DNA from: Streptomyces sp. NBC_01446
Lineage (GTDB): Bacteria; Actinomycetota; Actinomycetes; Streptomycetales; Streptomycetaceae
NCBI RefSeq assembly: GCF_026340095.1
Contig: NZ_JAPEPO010000001.1
Location: 7,026,501 to 7,090,500, forward strand
Direction: 5' to 3'
Length of the DNA: 64,000 bases
In this document: positions 42,408 through 50,624 of the stretch, in pieces
Numbering within the stretch: the stretch's first letter is position 1
Layout: every line of letters begins with the position of its first letter
Program-made: the position numbers and the translations under genes
The notes under the pieces: generated by a model
Seen by the model: only the letters and a program-made list of their open reading frames with translations
Databases searched by the model: none
What the model was told of the DNA's origin: nothing

Positions 42408-44449
42408 GCCGTCTCCTCGATCTCGGTGAGTTCTTCGATGCCCGCGTCGCCGATGCCCGGTTCGTCGCGCAGAGAGGTGCCGGCGTTCCGGGACAGCGCC
42501 GCCGACGCCGCCTCCTCGTCGGTCTCGCGGGTCACGACGGCCCGGTACCGGGGCTCGGTGAGCACCAGCTCCCGGTGCTCGCCGACCGCCGCGACCGTGC
42601 CCTCGTGGACCAGGACGACCCGGTCCGCGCGGTCGAGCAGCAGCGGCGAGGAGGTGAGTACGACGGTCGTACGCCCGCTGCGCAGCGCCCGTAGGCCCTC
42701 GGCGATCCTGGCCTCGGTGTGGGAGTCGACGGCGGACGTCGGCTCGTCGAGGACCAGCGCCTCCGGGTCGGTGACCAGGGACCGCGCAAGAGCGAGCCGC
42801 TGCCGCTGGCCTCCGGAGAGGGAACGGCCGCGTTCGGTGATCCGCGCATTCATCGGGTCGGCGTCCAGGGACGCCTGCGAGAGCGCGTCCAGCACGTCGG
42901 CGCACTGTGCCGCGGCCAGCGCCTCCTCGGGGCGCACGGATCCCGAGGACGGGACGTCGAGCAGTTCGGCGAGCGTGCCCGACAGCAGCACCGGGTCCTT
43001 GTCCTGGACCAGCACGGCGGTGCGGGCTGTGTCGAGCGGCAGCTCGTCGAGCGGCACCCCGCCGAGCAGCACAGAGGGCAGCGCGGTGACGGGTGTTGCC
43101 GCCTTGTCGGGGTTGCGTCCGGAGCCGGAATCCGAATCCGAGCCGGACCCTGACCCGTTACCCGAAGCCGAAGCCGAAGCCGAAGCCGAAGCCGAATCCG
43201 AGGCCGAAGCCGAATCCGAGGCCGAAGCCGAATCCGAGGCCGAAGCCGAAGCCGAATCCGAGGCCGAAGCCGAACGGGTCCCGGGGTCCGCGTCCGTGGG
43301 GTGTCCCCCGAGCCGGTCCGCGAGCCGGCCCGCGAGGTCCGGGTCGCCGCACACCACGGCGGTGAGCCGGCCCGCGGGGGCCAGCAGCCCCGTCACCGGG
43401 TCGTACAGGTCACCGGCCGGTGCCTCGGCGGCGCGGAGTCCGCCCGGCTCCGTGACCCGTTCGAGGGAGAGGACGCGCGCCGCGCGCTGGGCCGAGGGGC
43501 GCGAGAAGGAGTACGCCATGGCGATTTCCTCGAAGTGCCGCAGCGGGTAGTTGAGGATCATCACGGCGCTGTACACGGTGACGAGTTCACCGACGGTGAT
43601 CCGGCCCTGGCGGGCCAGTTCGATGCCGTACCAGACGACCGCGATCAGCAGCAGGCCCGGCAGCAGCACCTGGACCGCGGAGATCAGGGACCACATGCGC
43701 GCGCTGCGCACGGCGGCCGTACGGACCTCCTGCGAGGCGCGGCGGTAGCGGTCGAGGAACAGTTCCTCACCGCCGATGCCGCGCAGGACACGCAGTCCCG
43801 CGACGGTGTCCGAGGCGAGTTCCGTGGCGCGGCCCGCTTTCTCGCGCTGTTGGTCGGCGCGGCGGGTGGCGCGGGGGAGGAGCGGCAGGACGGCGAGCGC
43901 GAGGACCGGCATGCCGACGGCGACGACGATGCCGAGCGCCGGCTGGTAGAGGACGAGCCCGACGCAGACCACGACGACGGTGAGCGCGGCGGCGGCGAAA
44001 CGCGACAGCGCCTCGACGAACCAGCCGATCTTCTCGACGTCGCCCGTGGAGACGGCGACGACCTCACCGGCGGCGACCCGACGGGTCAGCGCGGCGCCCA
44101 GGGCCGCCGTCCTGCGGGCGAGGAGCTGCTGGACCCGGGCGGCCGCGGTGATCCAGTTGGTGACCGCCGTCCGGTGCAGCATCGTGTCGCCGAGGGCCAG
44201 CGCGGCGCCGAGGAGCAGGATGAGCCCGCCCGCGAGGGCGAGCCGTGAGCCTGAGCCGTCGACCACGGCCTGCACGGCGAAGCCGACGCCGTAAGGAAGG
44301 GAGGCGACGGACAGGAAGTGCAGGAGTCCCCAGCACAGGGACTTGAGCTGGCCGCCGAGCTGGTTCCGGCCGAGCCAGAGCAGGAAGCGGGGGCCGGAGC
44401 GGGCGTCTGGCAGGCCCGGGTCGGGATACGGAAGATCGTGGATCTGCAT
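42404..44449 (-). CDS. ABC exporter half-transporter B (degenerate Walker A, Ser/Ala-rich insert)
   Basis: 681 residues from ATG 44449 (MQIHDLPYPDPGLPDARSGP). The exporter membrane domain covers about residues 20-330. The nucleotide-binding domain has intact LSGGQRQRLALAR (about 543) and Walker B ALVLDEPTSAVD (about 565). At the Walker A position it reads VVCGDPDLAGRLADRL, with no GKS/T, and the H-loop His is absent (VVLTSSPLLL). About residues 391-440 are a Ser/Ala/Asp/Gly low-complexity insert between the lost Walker A and the Q-loop (VQDKD). It is the first gene of the pair. Confidence 0.9.
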   Translation of the reverse strand: MQIHDLPYPDPGLPDARSGPRFLLWLGRNQLGGQLKSLCWGLLHFLSVASLPYGVGFAVQAVVDGSGSRLALAGGLILLLGAALALGDTMLHRTAVTNWITAAARVQQLLARRTAALGAALTRRVAAGEVVAVSTGDVEKIGWFVEALSRFAAAALTVVVVCVGLVLYQPALGIVVAVGMPVLALAVLPLLPRATRRADQQREKAGRATELASDTVAGLRVLRGIGGEELFLDRYRRASQEVRTAAVRSARMWSLISAVQVLLPGLLLIAVVWYGIELARQGRITVGELVTVYSAVMILNYPLRHFEEIAMAYSFSRPSAQRAARVLSLERVTEPGGLRAAEAPAGDLYDPVTGLLAPAGRLTAVVCGDPDLAGRLADRLGGHPTDADPGTRSASASDSASASASDSASASDSASASDSASASASASASGNGSGSGSDSDSGSGRNPDKAATPVTALPSVLLGGVPLDELPLDTARTAVLVQDKDPVLLSGTLAELLDVPSSGSVRPEEALAAAQCADVLDALSQASLDADPMNARITERGRSLSGGQRQRLALARSLVTDPEALVLDEPTSAVDSHTEARIAEGLRALRSGRTTVVLTSSPLLLDRADRVVLVHEGTVAAVGEHRELVLTEPRYRAVVTRETDEEAASAALSRNAGTSLRDEPGIGDAGIEELTEIEETA
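43162..43275 (-). repeat. Hexanucleotide tandem repeat inside the ABC gene
   Basis: Nineteen consecutive 6-bp units of CCGAAG, CCGAAT or CCGAGG type fill 43162-43275; several are arranged as an 18-bp higher-order unit CCGAAGCCGAATCCGAGG. On the coding strand they encode alternating Ser-Ala and Asp-Ser. The repeat stays in frame at any copy number, so length can vary without a frameshift. Confidence 0.92.
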
Positions 44450-44626
44450 GGTGTCCCAGGGCTTGGAAGGGAATGCGAAGTCGGGGGTACGGACGGAACA
44501 AACCGTGCAAGGTTCGCGGGATTCAGGCACCGGAGGCAAACGGTTTTCCGCCGTGGGGCAAAGTTTCGGCCCGCGTTCGACGCTGGGGGCAGGGTCGGTC
44601 GGGGGCACCTGGTGCGTGGTGCGACC

Positions 44627-45382
44627 ATGGACCGCATGCGTAACGCGGGTGCGGTTCGAACGGCGGTCGCTGCGGCGGCCTGCAGCGTCCTTCTCATGAC
44701 CCTGTCCGCCTGCGGCGGTTCGAGCGGGGGCGACGGGACCGGGCGCAAGGCCGCGTCGGGCTCGGGCGACTCCGGGCAGGAGGACCGCCCGGCCGTCGAC
44801 CTCAAGCGCATTCCCGACGTCGGGGACCAGCTCCAGTCGAAGATCCCGCAGAACGCGGGACAGGTCGTCGCGGTCTACGGCGACGGCAAGAATTCCGGTG
44901 ACTCGACCGTCGTGCTCTACACGAAGTCCGGTTCGACCTGGGACAAGACGCGTAGCTGGCCCGCCCACAACGGCAAGAAGGGCTGGACCGCCGACCACCG
45001 CGAGGGCGACAAGCGAAGCCCCATAGGAGTGTTCACGCTCACCGACGCGGGCGGTGTGCTCGCCGACCCGGGCGCGAAGCTGCCCTACACGCAGGCCGCG
45101 TCGTTCCAGGCCCCGCACTACTGGGCCAAGTCGCACTGGAACGACTTCGACTACGTCATCGCCATCGACTACAACCGCGTGAAGGGCACCGCGCCGAACG
45201 ACCCGACCCGGCCCGAGGGGCAGACCAAGGGCGGCAGTATCTGGCTCCATATGGACCACGGCAGCGGCACATCGGCATGCGTGAGCCTGTCGAAGTCCGG
45301 CATGGAGTACCTGCTGCGCACGATCGACCCCAAGCAGCACCCGGTCGTGGTCATGGGCGACAAGGCGTCATTGAAGAGCTGA
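44627..45382 (+). CDS. L,D-transpeptidase-like (YkuD/ErfK-type) lipoprotein
   Basis: 251 residues from ATG 44627; ATG 44636 is an alternative. A lipobox is visible in LLMTLSACGGSSGG (Cys about residue 26), so it is probably a membrane-anchored lipoprotein with a Gly/Ser-rich linker. The catalytic domain resembles YkuD/ErfK proteins: DKRSPIGVFTLTDAGG, YVIAIDYNR and GSIWLHMDHGSGTSACVSLSKSGMEYLL with the candidate His and Cys. Such enzymes make 3-3 peptidoglycan cross-links. The start is divergent from the ABC genes. The RBS is weak. Confidence 0.78.
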   Translation: MDRMRNAGAVRTAVAAAACSVLLMTLSACGGSSGGDGTGRKAASGSGDSGQEDRPAVDLKRIPDVGDQLQSKIPQNAGQVVAVYGDGKNSGDSTVVLYTKSGSTWDKTRSWPAHNGKKGWTADHREGDKRSPIGVFTLTDAGGVLADPGAKLPYTQAASFQAPHYWAKSHWNDFDYVIAIDYNRVKGTAPNDPTRPEGQTKGGSIWLHMDHGSGTSACVSLSKSGMEYLLRTIDPKQHPVVVMGDKASLKS

Positions 45383-45454
45383 GGAGCTGACGCGTCGCCC
45401 GGCATTCGCACGGGCTGTTGCGGCGGCGGCGTCCCGCCCCGTACAACACCCCTC

Positions 45455-47110
45455 ATGAGAAGACGCGTCATGTCCATGCTGGCCGCGGTGACCCTCGCGG
45501 CCGCAGCCCTCGCCGGCCAGGCCACCGCCGCCTCCGCCGAAGCCCGTCCCGCCGAGGCCTCCGCCGACAGCCGTCCCGCCGCACCCCAACCCGCCGCTCC
45601 ACCAACGGAGTTCGGCACCGACTGGCACGACCCGATCACCGCCACGCCACCGGTGGCCAAGCCCGCCACCAAGTCCTGCCGCGTGACGCTCGCGGAGACC
45701 GAGTTCCGTGACTTCACGCCCTACAAGGGCAGTTACACCCCGCCCAAGAATTGCGGCGACCGGTGGAGCAAGGTCGTCCTGCGCCTCGAAGGCAAGGTCA
45801 AGGGGCGGCAGTTCGACCGTCTCGGCTATCTGCACATAGGCGGCGTCGAAGTCCTGCGCACCTCCACCCCCGAGCCCTCGCCCGACGGCATCGCCTGGAA
45901 TGTGGAGAAGGACGTCACCCGCTACAGCGACACCCTGCGGGCCGACCAATCGGTCGAGATGCTCATAGGCAACGTTGTCGACGACACGTACACCGGCGTC
46001 ATCGAGGTCAAGGCCACCCTCACCTTCTACGCCGCCGAGCCGCACGCGAAGCGTCAGCCCGCCACGGACACCCCCGACCGCGTACTCACGCTCGACCAGG
46101 GCAGACTCACCACCCCGCGCAACAGCGAGCGCATCGTCGCCGAGGTGTACGCCACCGGATCGGGCGGCGGCTGCGAGGAGTTCTGGTACCTGGCGGTGCC
46201 GAACGAGGTCCCGTACTCGTGCAAGGCGGACGGCGGCCCGTACCGCGAGGTGCAGATCTCCGTGGACGGCCAACTCGCGGGCATCGCCTCGCCGTTCCCG
46301 AACGTCTGGACGGGAGGCTGGTCCAACCCCTTCCTCTGGTACGTGATTCCGGCCCCCGGAGCCTTCGACGTCCGGCCCCTGCAGTACGACCTGACGCCGT
46401 TCGCCGGACTCCTCGACGACGGCCGTCCGCACCAGGTCGACGTCTCCGTCGTGGGTGTCCCGAAGGGGCAGAGCGGCTGGAGCGCGCCGGTCAACGTGCT
46501 CGTCTGGCAGGACAGCGGGAGTGCGCACGTCACCGGCGCGCTGACCGGCCACAAGGAGAGCGAGCCGGACAGCTCGACGACGTACACGCCCGGCACGGAC
46601 GAGTACCGCCTCGACGCGAAGGGCGGGCACAGGCTGACGGTGTCCGGCTACGTGAACACCTCCCACGGCCGCGTCGCCACCACCGTCACCCGCGATCTCA
46701 CCAGCACGTCCACGCACCGATGGACCGACGGCGAGAACAACGACGCCCTGAAGGGGACTTGGACCGACCGTCAGACCGTCGTCTCCGGCCGTAACACCCT
46801 TCGTACGAACCGGACCTACACGATGGACGGCGCCACCACGCTCGACGCGGACAACCGGCTGCGGACCGTGATCGAGCTCGGCGACCGGGCGGAGACGGGA
46901 CGGGGCACGGGCGCGGGCCGCACGGCATGGACGGTGCTCGACGACGCCTACACGGGCGACGCCTCGTACGCGGCGAACGTTCCGCGTGACGAACGGCACG
47001 CTGTCGGGACCAGCCGTGAGCGATACCGCCTGACCAGCCCCGACGGTTGCTACGACCGAGAACTGAATACGGCACAGGGTGCGCTGACGGTGGACCGCAG
47101 GCGCTGCTGA
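45455..47110 (+). CDS. Secreted PNGase A-like peptide-N4-asparagine amidase
   Basis: 551 residues from ATG 45455. A signal peptide (MSMLAAVTLAAAALAGQATAASA) is clear. The core resembles plant and fungal PNGase A: GCEEFWYLAVPNE, EVQISVDGQLAGIASPFPNVWTGGWSNPFLWYVIPAPGAFDVRPLQYDLTPFAGLLDDGRPHQVDVSVVG. PNGase A cleaves the bond between Asn and the first GlcNAc of N-glycans. The activity here is inferred. The Pro/Ala-rich stretch after the signal is a linker. It appears monocistronic. Confidence 0.8.
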   Translation: MRRRVMSMLAAVTLAAAALAGQATAASAEARPAEASADSRPAAPQPAAPPTEFGTDWHDPITATPPVAKPATKSCRVTLAETEFRDFTPYKGSYTPPKNCGDRWSKVVLRLEGKVKGRQFDRLGYLHIGGVEVLRTSTPEPSPDGIAWNVEKDVTRYSDTLRADQSVEMLIGNVVDDTYTGVIEVKATLTFYAAEPHAKRQPATDTPDRVLTLDQGRLTTPRNSERIVAEVYATGSGGGCEEFWYLAVPNEVPYSCKADGGPYREVQISVDGQLAGIASPFPNVWTGGWSNPFLWYVIPAPGAFDVRPLQYDLTPFAGLLDDGRPHQVDVSVVGVPKGQSGWSAPVNVLVWQDSGSAHVTGALTGHKESEPDSSTTYTPGTDEYRLDAKGGHRLTVSGYVNTSHGRVATTVTRDLTSTSTHRWTDGENNDALKGTWTDRQTVVSGRNTLRTNRTYTMDGATTLDADNRLRTVIELGDRAETGRGTGAGRTAWTVLDDAYTGDASYAANVPRDERHAVGTSRERYRLTSPDGCYDRELNTAQGALTVDRRRC

Positions 47111-47140
47111 GGGGCGCGGCGGAAGGCATGGGCGCTCAGG

Positions 47141-47181
47141 TCTTGGAGCAATATCCAAGATTTGGGCCGATGTGACATCGG
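47141..47181 (+). promoter_or_regulatory. Two palindromes upstream of the dicarboxylate symporter gene
   Basis: TCTTGGA-GCAATA-TCCAAGA (47141-47160) has 7-bp arms. CCGATGT-G-ACATCGG (47167-47181) has 7-bp arms about a single base. Both lie in an unusually AT-rich 190-nt non-coding region between the PNGase A-like gene and dctA. They are candidate operators for dctA. Confidence 0.5.
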
Positions 47182-47300
47182 GGTCTTCTACGAGAGCTGC
47201 CACTCCGACATAGTGACGCTTCGCGGAACAGATATTGGAATCAAGTTTCCGCATAGCAGAATCTGCACAAGTCACTGACGTTGCTCCGGAGGAATGCCCC

Positions 47301-48686
47301 GTGCCGCAGTCCGTACCGTCCCTGCCGCGACGCGCCGCACGCGTACTACGCACCTCGTTGTTCGCGCAGGTCGCCTGCGCACTCGTGATCGGAGTCGTCG
47401 TCGGGCGGCTGTGGCCCCACGCGGGCACGGCCGTCCAACCGCTCGGCGACGGCTTCGTACGTCTCATCAAGGCGATGATCGCGCCCCTTGTCTTCTGCGT
47501 GGTCGTCGCCGGAATCACCAAGGCCGGAGACCTCAAGGCCTTCGGCCGCATCGGGCTCAAGGCCCTTCTCTGGTTCGAGGCGGCGACGACCGTCGCCCTC
47601 GTCGTCGGCCTGCTCGCCGGAAACCTGGCGGGCCCCGGCGTCGGCATGAACGTGGACCCGGCCAAGCTGGACGCGTCCGCCGTCGAGGAAAAGACCGGCG
47701 GCGGCTCGCTCCCGTCCACCGGCGACTTCATCCTGCACTCGCTCCCCGACAGCGCGGTCGGCGCCTTCGCCGAGAACTCGCTGCTCCAAGTGCTCGTCCT
47801 CGCCTGCCTCGTGGGCGCCGCGCTGCTGCACCTCGGCAACACCAAGGTCCCCGCGATCCTGCCCGCCATCGAACAGGGCCAGGAAGTGGTCTTCGCCGTC
47901 GTCGGCTTCATCATGAAGCTGGCCCCGCTCGCCGTGTTCGGCGCGACGGCGCACCTGGTGGGGGAGTACGGCCTCGGCGCCCTGTCGACGTACGGCAAGC
48001 TCATCGGCGTCTGTTACGCCGTCGCCGTGGTCTTCCTCGTGCTCCTCGGCCTCGCCATGAAGGCGGTCACCGGACTGAGCCTGTGGAAGTTCGTCCGCTA
48101 CACACGCGAGGAACTGCTCCTCGCGCTCGGCACCGCCTCCAGCGAGACGGTCATGCCCCGCATGATGCAGAAACTGCGCCACGCCGGCTGCCGCGACGAC
48201 GCGGTGGGCCTGGTCCTGCCGACGGGGTACTCGTTCAACCTCGACGGGGCGTCGATCTATCTCTCCATCGGTACGTTGTTCATCGCGCAGGCCGTCGGCG
48301 TGGACCTCTCGCTCGGCCAGCAGATCACCGTGGTGATCGTTCTGATGCTCACCAGCAAAGGCATGGCGGGCGTGCCCGGTTCGGCCTTCCTCGCCCTGTC
48401 GGCCACCGCGTCCGCCCTCGGGGTCATCCCGGCCGGCGCCGTCGCCCTGCTGCTCGGCGTCGACCGCATCATGGACGCCATGCGCGTCTCCACGAACCTG
48501 CTCGGCAACTGCGTGGCCGTCTTCGTGGTCTCCCGCTGGGAGGGCGCGCTCGACACGGCCAAGGCCAAGAAGGTGCTGGGCGGCGAGATCCCGTTCGTAC
48601 CGGAGGAGGACCGCGACGAGCCGGTCACATCGCCCGAGCTCGCGAAGCCCCAGGACTCCCAATCCACCGCGGAGCCGGTGGGGTGA
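47301..48686 (+). CDS. Dicarboxylate/amino-acid:cation symporter (DctA/GltP type)
   Basis: 461 residues from GTG 47301, chosen for the RBS CCGGAGG at 47286-47292. The DAACS family features are LIKAMIAPLVFCVVVAGI, the TASSETVMPRMMQKL serine-rich loop, PTGYSFNLDGASIYLS, and LTSKGMAGVPGSAFLALSAT. Eight transmembrane segments and two re-entrant loops are expected. It imports C4-dicarboxylates or acidic amino acids with Na+ or H+. The upstream palindromes suggest control by a specific regulator. The strong terminator at 48696 follows. Confidence 0.88.
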   Translation: MPQSVPSLPRRAARVLRTSLFAQVACALVIGVVVGRLWPHAGTAVQPLGDGFVRLIKAMIAPLVFCVVVAGITKAGDLKAFGRIGLKALLWFEAATTVALVVGLLAGNLAGPGVGMNVDPAKLDASAVEEKTGGGSLPSTGDFILHSLPDSAVGAFAENSLLQVLVLACLVGAALLHLGNTKVPAILPAIEQGQEVVFAVVGFIMKLAPLAVFGATAHLVGEYGLGALSTYGKLIGVCYAVAVVFLVLLGLAMKAVTGLSLWKFVRYTREELLLALGTASSETVMPRMMQKLRHAGCRDDAVGLVLPTGYSFNLDGASIYLSIGTLFIAQAVGVDLSLGQQITVVIVLMLTSKGMAGVPGSAFLALSATASALGVIPAGAVALLLGVDRIMDAMRVSTNLLGNCVAVFVVSRWEGALDTAKAKKVLGGEIPFVPEEDRDEPVTSPELAKPQDSQSTAEPVG

Positions 48687-48695
48687 ACCCGAGCT

Positions 48696-48731
48696 GGGGC
48701 CCGGCACACGCGCGCTCGTGTGCCGGGCCCC
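48696..48731. terminator. Bidirectional hairpin terminator
   Basis: A perfect 15-bp stem, GGGGCCCGGCACACG (48696-48710) with CGTGTGCCGGGCCCC (48717-48731), has a 6-nt loop. It sits between the convergent symporter and GH109-type genes, 10 and 8 nt from their stops. Confidence 0.85.
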
Positions 48732-48738
48732 CGCGCCG

Positions 48739-50229
48739 TCAGGCCTCCGCGGGCTTCTCGGAATCCACCCCCGGCCGCGCCTTCTTCCACATCCCGCGCG
48801 TGAAGTCGGGGATCGCCTGAGGCGCACCCTTCGCCTTGATGGACAAGTGGCTCAGCGGCACCGGAGACGTCCACGTAGCGGCGTCGTACACGTCGAAGTC
48901 CGGTACCAGGCCCACTCGCAGACACTGCATCAGACGGAACACCATGATGTAGTCCATGCCGCCGTGGCCGCCCGGCGGGTTGGAGTGCTCCTTCCACAAC
49001 CAGTGGTCGAAGTCGGTGTACTTGGAGAAGTCACCCCAGGAGTCGTTCGTGTGGTCCGGCTCTATATAGATCCGCTCCGGGTAGTCCTCGAACACACCCT
49101 TCGTGCCGCCGAGGCTGTTGATCCGCGAGTAGGGGTGGGGCGTGGACACATCGTGTTCGAGCCGGATGACGCGCCCCTTCGCCGTCTGGACCAGGCTGAT
49201 GGTGCGGTCGGACTCGATGTACGTCTCCTTCCAGCTCGAGTCGCCCTTCGGCATGTGGGCCTCGCGGTACTGGGCGAGGCCCAGCGAGGGCGTGCCGAAG
49301 CTGGAGATGTGCGTGACGCGGTCACCGCGGTTGATGTCCATGTAATTGGCGACCGGGCCGAAGCCGTGGTTGGGGTACAGATCGCCGCGCAGCCGCGTGT
49401 GCCACAGGCGCCGCCACGGGCCCTCGTAGTAGTCGGGGTCGAACATCAGGCCGCGCAGGTCGTGGTTGTAGGCGCCCGCTCCGTGGAGCAGGTCGCCGAA
49501 CTTGCCGGCGTGCGCCATCCGCAGGACTCGCATCTCGTTCCTGCCGTAGCAGCAGTTCTCCAACTGCATGCAGTGCCTGCGGGTGCGCTCGGAGAGATCG
49601 ACCAACTCCCAGAGCTGGTCGAGCTGGAGGGCGATCGGACACTCCACACCGACGTGCTTGCCGTTCAGCATCGCCGTCTTCGCCATCTCGAAGTGCCAGT
49701 CCCAGGGCGTCGCCGCGTACACGAAGTCGATGTCGCCCCGTTTGCACAGGTTCTCGAAGTCGTGATCGCCCTTGGTGTACGTCGCCGGGGCGGGCTGGCC
49801 CGCGGCTGTCACCTTGGCCGCCGCTCTCGCGGTCTTGTCCTTCACCGGGTCGCAGAGCGCGACCACTTGGACCCCAGGGATCGCCAGGAACAGATCGATC
49901 ATGCTGCCGCCACGGTTGCCGAGCCCGATGATGCCGACCCGCACGGTGGAACGCCCCTCGAAGGGCACGCCGACCATGGTCTCGCCCTTTCGGGCCGGAG
50001 CCTCGGCGGCCGTCGCCCCGGTCTGCCCGGCCCCGCCGCGCCCGGCCTCGGCCTGCCCGTCGGCGGCCTGCGCCGCGCCACCGGTGAACGCGCCGAGCCC
50101 GAGCCCCGCCCCGGCGATGCCGGCCGTCCGCAGGACGGACCTGCGGGACTGCCCGGCGGCGTCGTGTTCGGGATGTTCGGGCTGCTCGTGGCTCGCGTCG
50201 GGTGCCGGTGTCGCGTTGTCGTCGTGCAT
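48739..50229 (-). CDS. GH109-type Gfo/Idh/MocA glycosidase (secreted via Tat)
   Basis: 496 residues from ATG 50229 with RBS GGAGG. A Tat signal is seen at residues 28-55 (SRRSVLRTAGIAGAGLGLGAF) after an acidic leader. The NAD-binding Rossmann motif is VRVGIIGLGNRG. Family-typical segments follow: WHFEMAKTAMLNGKHVGVE, HCMQLENCCYGRNEMRVLRMAHAG, LLHGAGAYNHDLRGLMF, YYEGPWRRLWHTRLRGDLYPNHGFGPVANYMDINRGDR. These resemble GH109 alpha-N-acetylgalactosaminidases, which use bound NAD in an oxidation-elimination mechanism. Oxidoreductase activity on sugars is an alternative. Confidence 0.83.
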   Translation of the reverse strand: MHDDNATPAPDASHEQPEHPEHDAAGQSRRSVLRTAGIAGAGLGLGAFTGGAAQAADGQAEAGRGGAGQTGATAAEAPARKGETMVGVPFEGRSTVRVGIIGLGNRGGSMIDLFLAIPGVQVVALCDPVKDKTARAAAKVTAAGQPAPATYTKGDHDFENLCKRGDIDFVYAATPWDWHFEMAKTAMLNGKHVGVECPIALQLDQLWELVDLSERTRRHCMQLENCCYGRNEMRVLRMAHAGKFGDLLHGAGAYNHDLRGLMFDPDYYEGPWRRLWHTRLRGDLYPNHGFGPVANYMDINRGDRVTHISSFGTPSLGLAQYREAHMPKGDSSWKETYIESDRTISLVQTAKGRVIRLEHDVSTPHPYSRINSLGGTKGVFEDYPERIYIEPDHTNDSWGDFSKYTDFDHWLWKEHSNPPGGHGGMDYIMVFRLMQCLRVGLVPDFDVYDAATWTSPVPLSHLSIKAKGAPQAIPDFTRGMWKKARPGVDSEKPAEA

Positions 50230-50624
50230 CGGACCTCCATCGATGGGTGGGTGCGCTGCAAGCGCTAGCCACCCTGGAGGGGACGACACCGGGGCGCAAG
50301 GGACAGAAGCGGTCAGGGAGTTGGACTTTCTTTACGGACTCTTGGGGACTCATGGGTAGCGGGGGAGGGGTCCGCGCCCTTCCGCATCCCGCGTGGCGGC
50401 ATGCTTGCCGCCTCATTGAGGGTTTCCTGGCCGCCGCGTTCGCCGCCGCGCAGCTTGCCGCGGTCCCCGCCCAGGGGCGGGGACCCGGTCCACGAGCGTG
50501 GTTCTGAACTCCGGATCCACGCCCCTGCGGGCGGACGGCTGGAATATAGCGACAGGCCCGGAAACTCGGTATCCACGCCTCTGCGGGCGGGCGGGCGGAC
50601 GACGCGAACGCGGCGCGGCAGACC
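50230..50624. other. 395-nt non-coding gap with hairpin and direct repeat
   Basis: No convincing gene is seen between the GH109-type start and the FAD/Fe-S protein stop. The left part holds the glycosidase RBS and operator. A hairpin of 11-bp arms, GGTCCCCGCCC (50462-50472) with GGGCGGGGACC (50475-50485), is a possible terminator for the minus-strand dehydrogenase. A 20-bp direct repeat, ATCCACGCCyCTGCGGGCGG, occurs at 50515-50534 and 50571-50590. Confidence 0.55.
50258..50269 (-). promoter_or_regulatory. LacI-type palindrome upstream of the GH109-type gene
   Basis: GCAAGCGCTAGC at 50258-50269 is an 11/12 match to the perfect palindrome upstream of the GH89 gene (17209-17220). It lies about 29 nt before the start codon, where a repressor would block transcription. 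Confidence 0.55.

Noticed and set aside
43162..43275. Possible CRISPR array
   Set aside because: The units are contiguous hexamers without spacers and encode a peptide repeat within a gene.
36345..43550. A 2401-codon open frame on the plus strand
   Set aside because: It runs antisense through tesB, the DUF3516-type helicase, the YdjM-type gene and both ABC genes. Long antisense frames are expected in very GC-rich DNA, and its composition is Arg/Gly/His-rich without domains.
50202..50507. Small plus-strand frame across the gap upstream of the GH109-type gene
   Set aside because: It has no RBS, overlaps the opposite promoter, and its sequence is uninformative.
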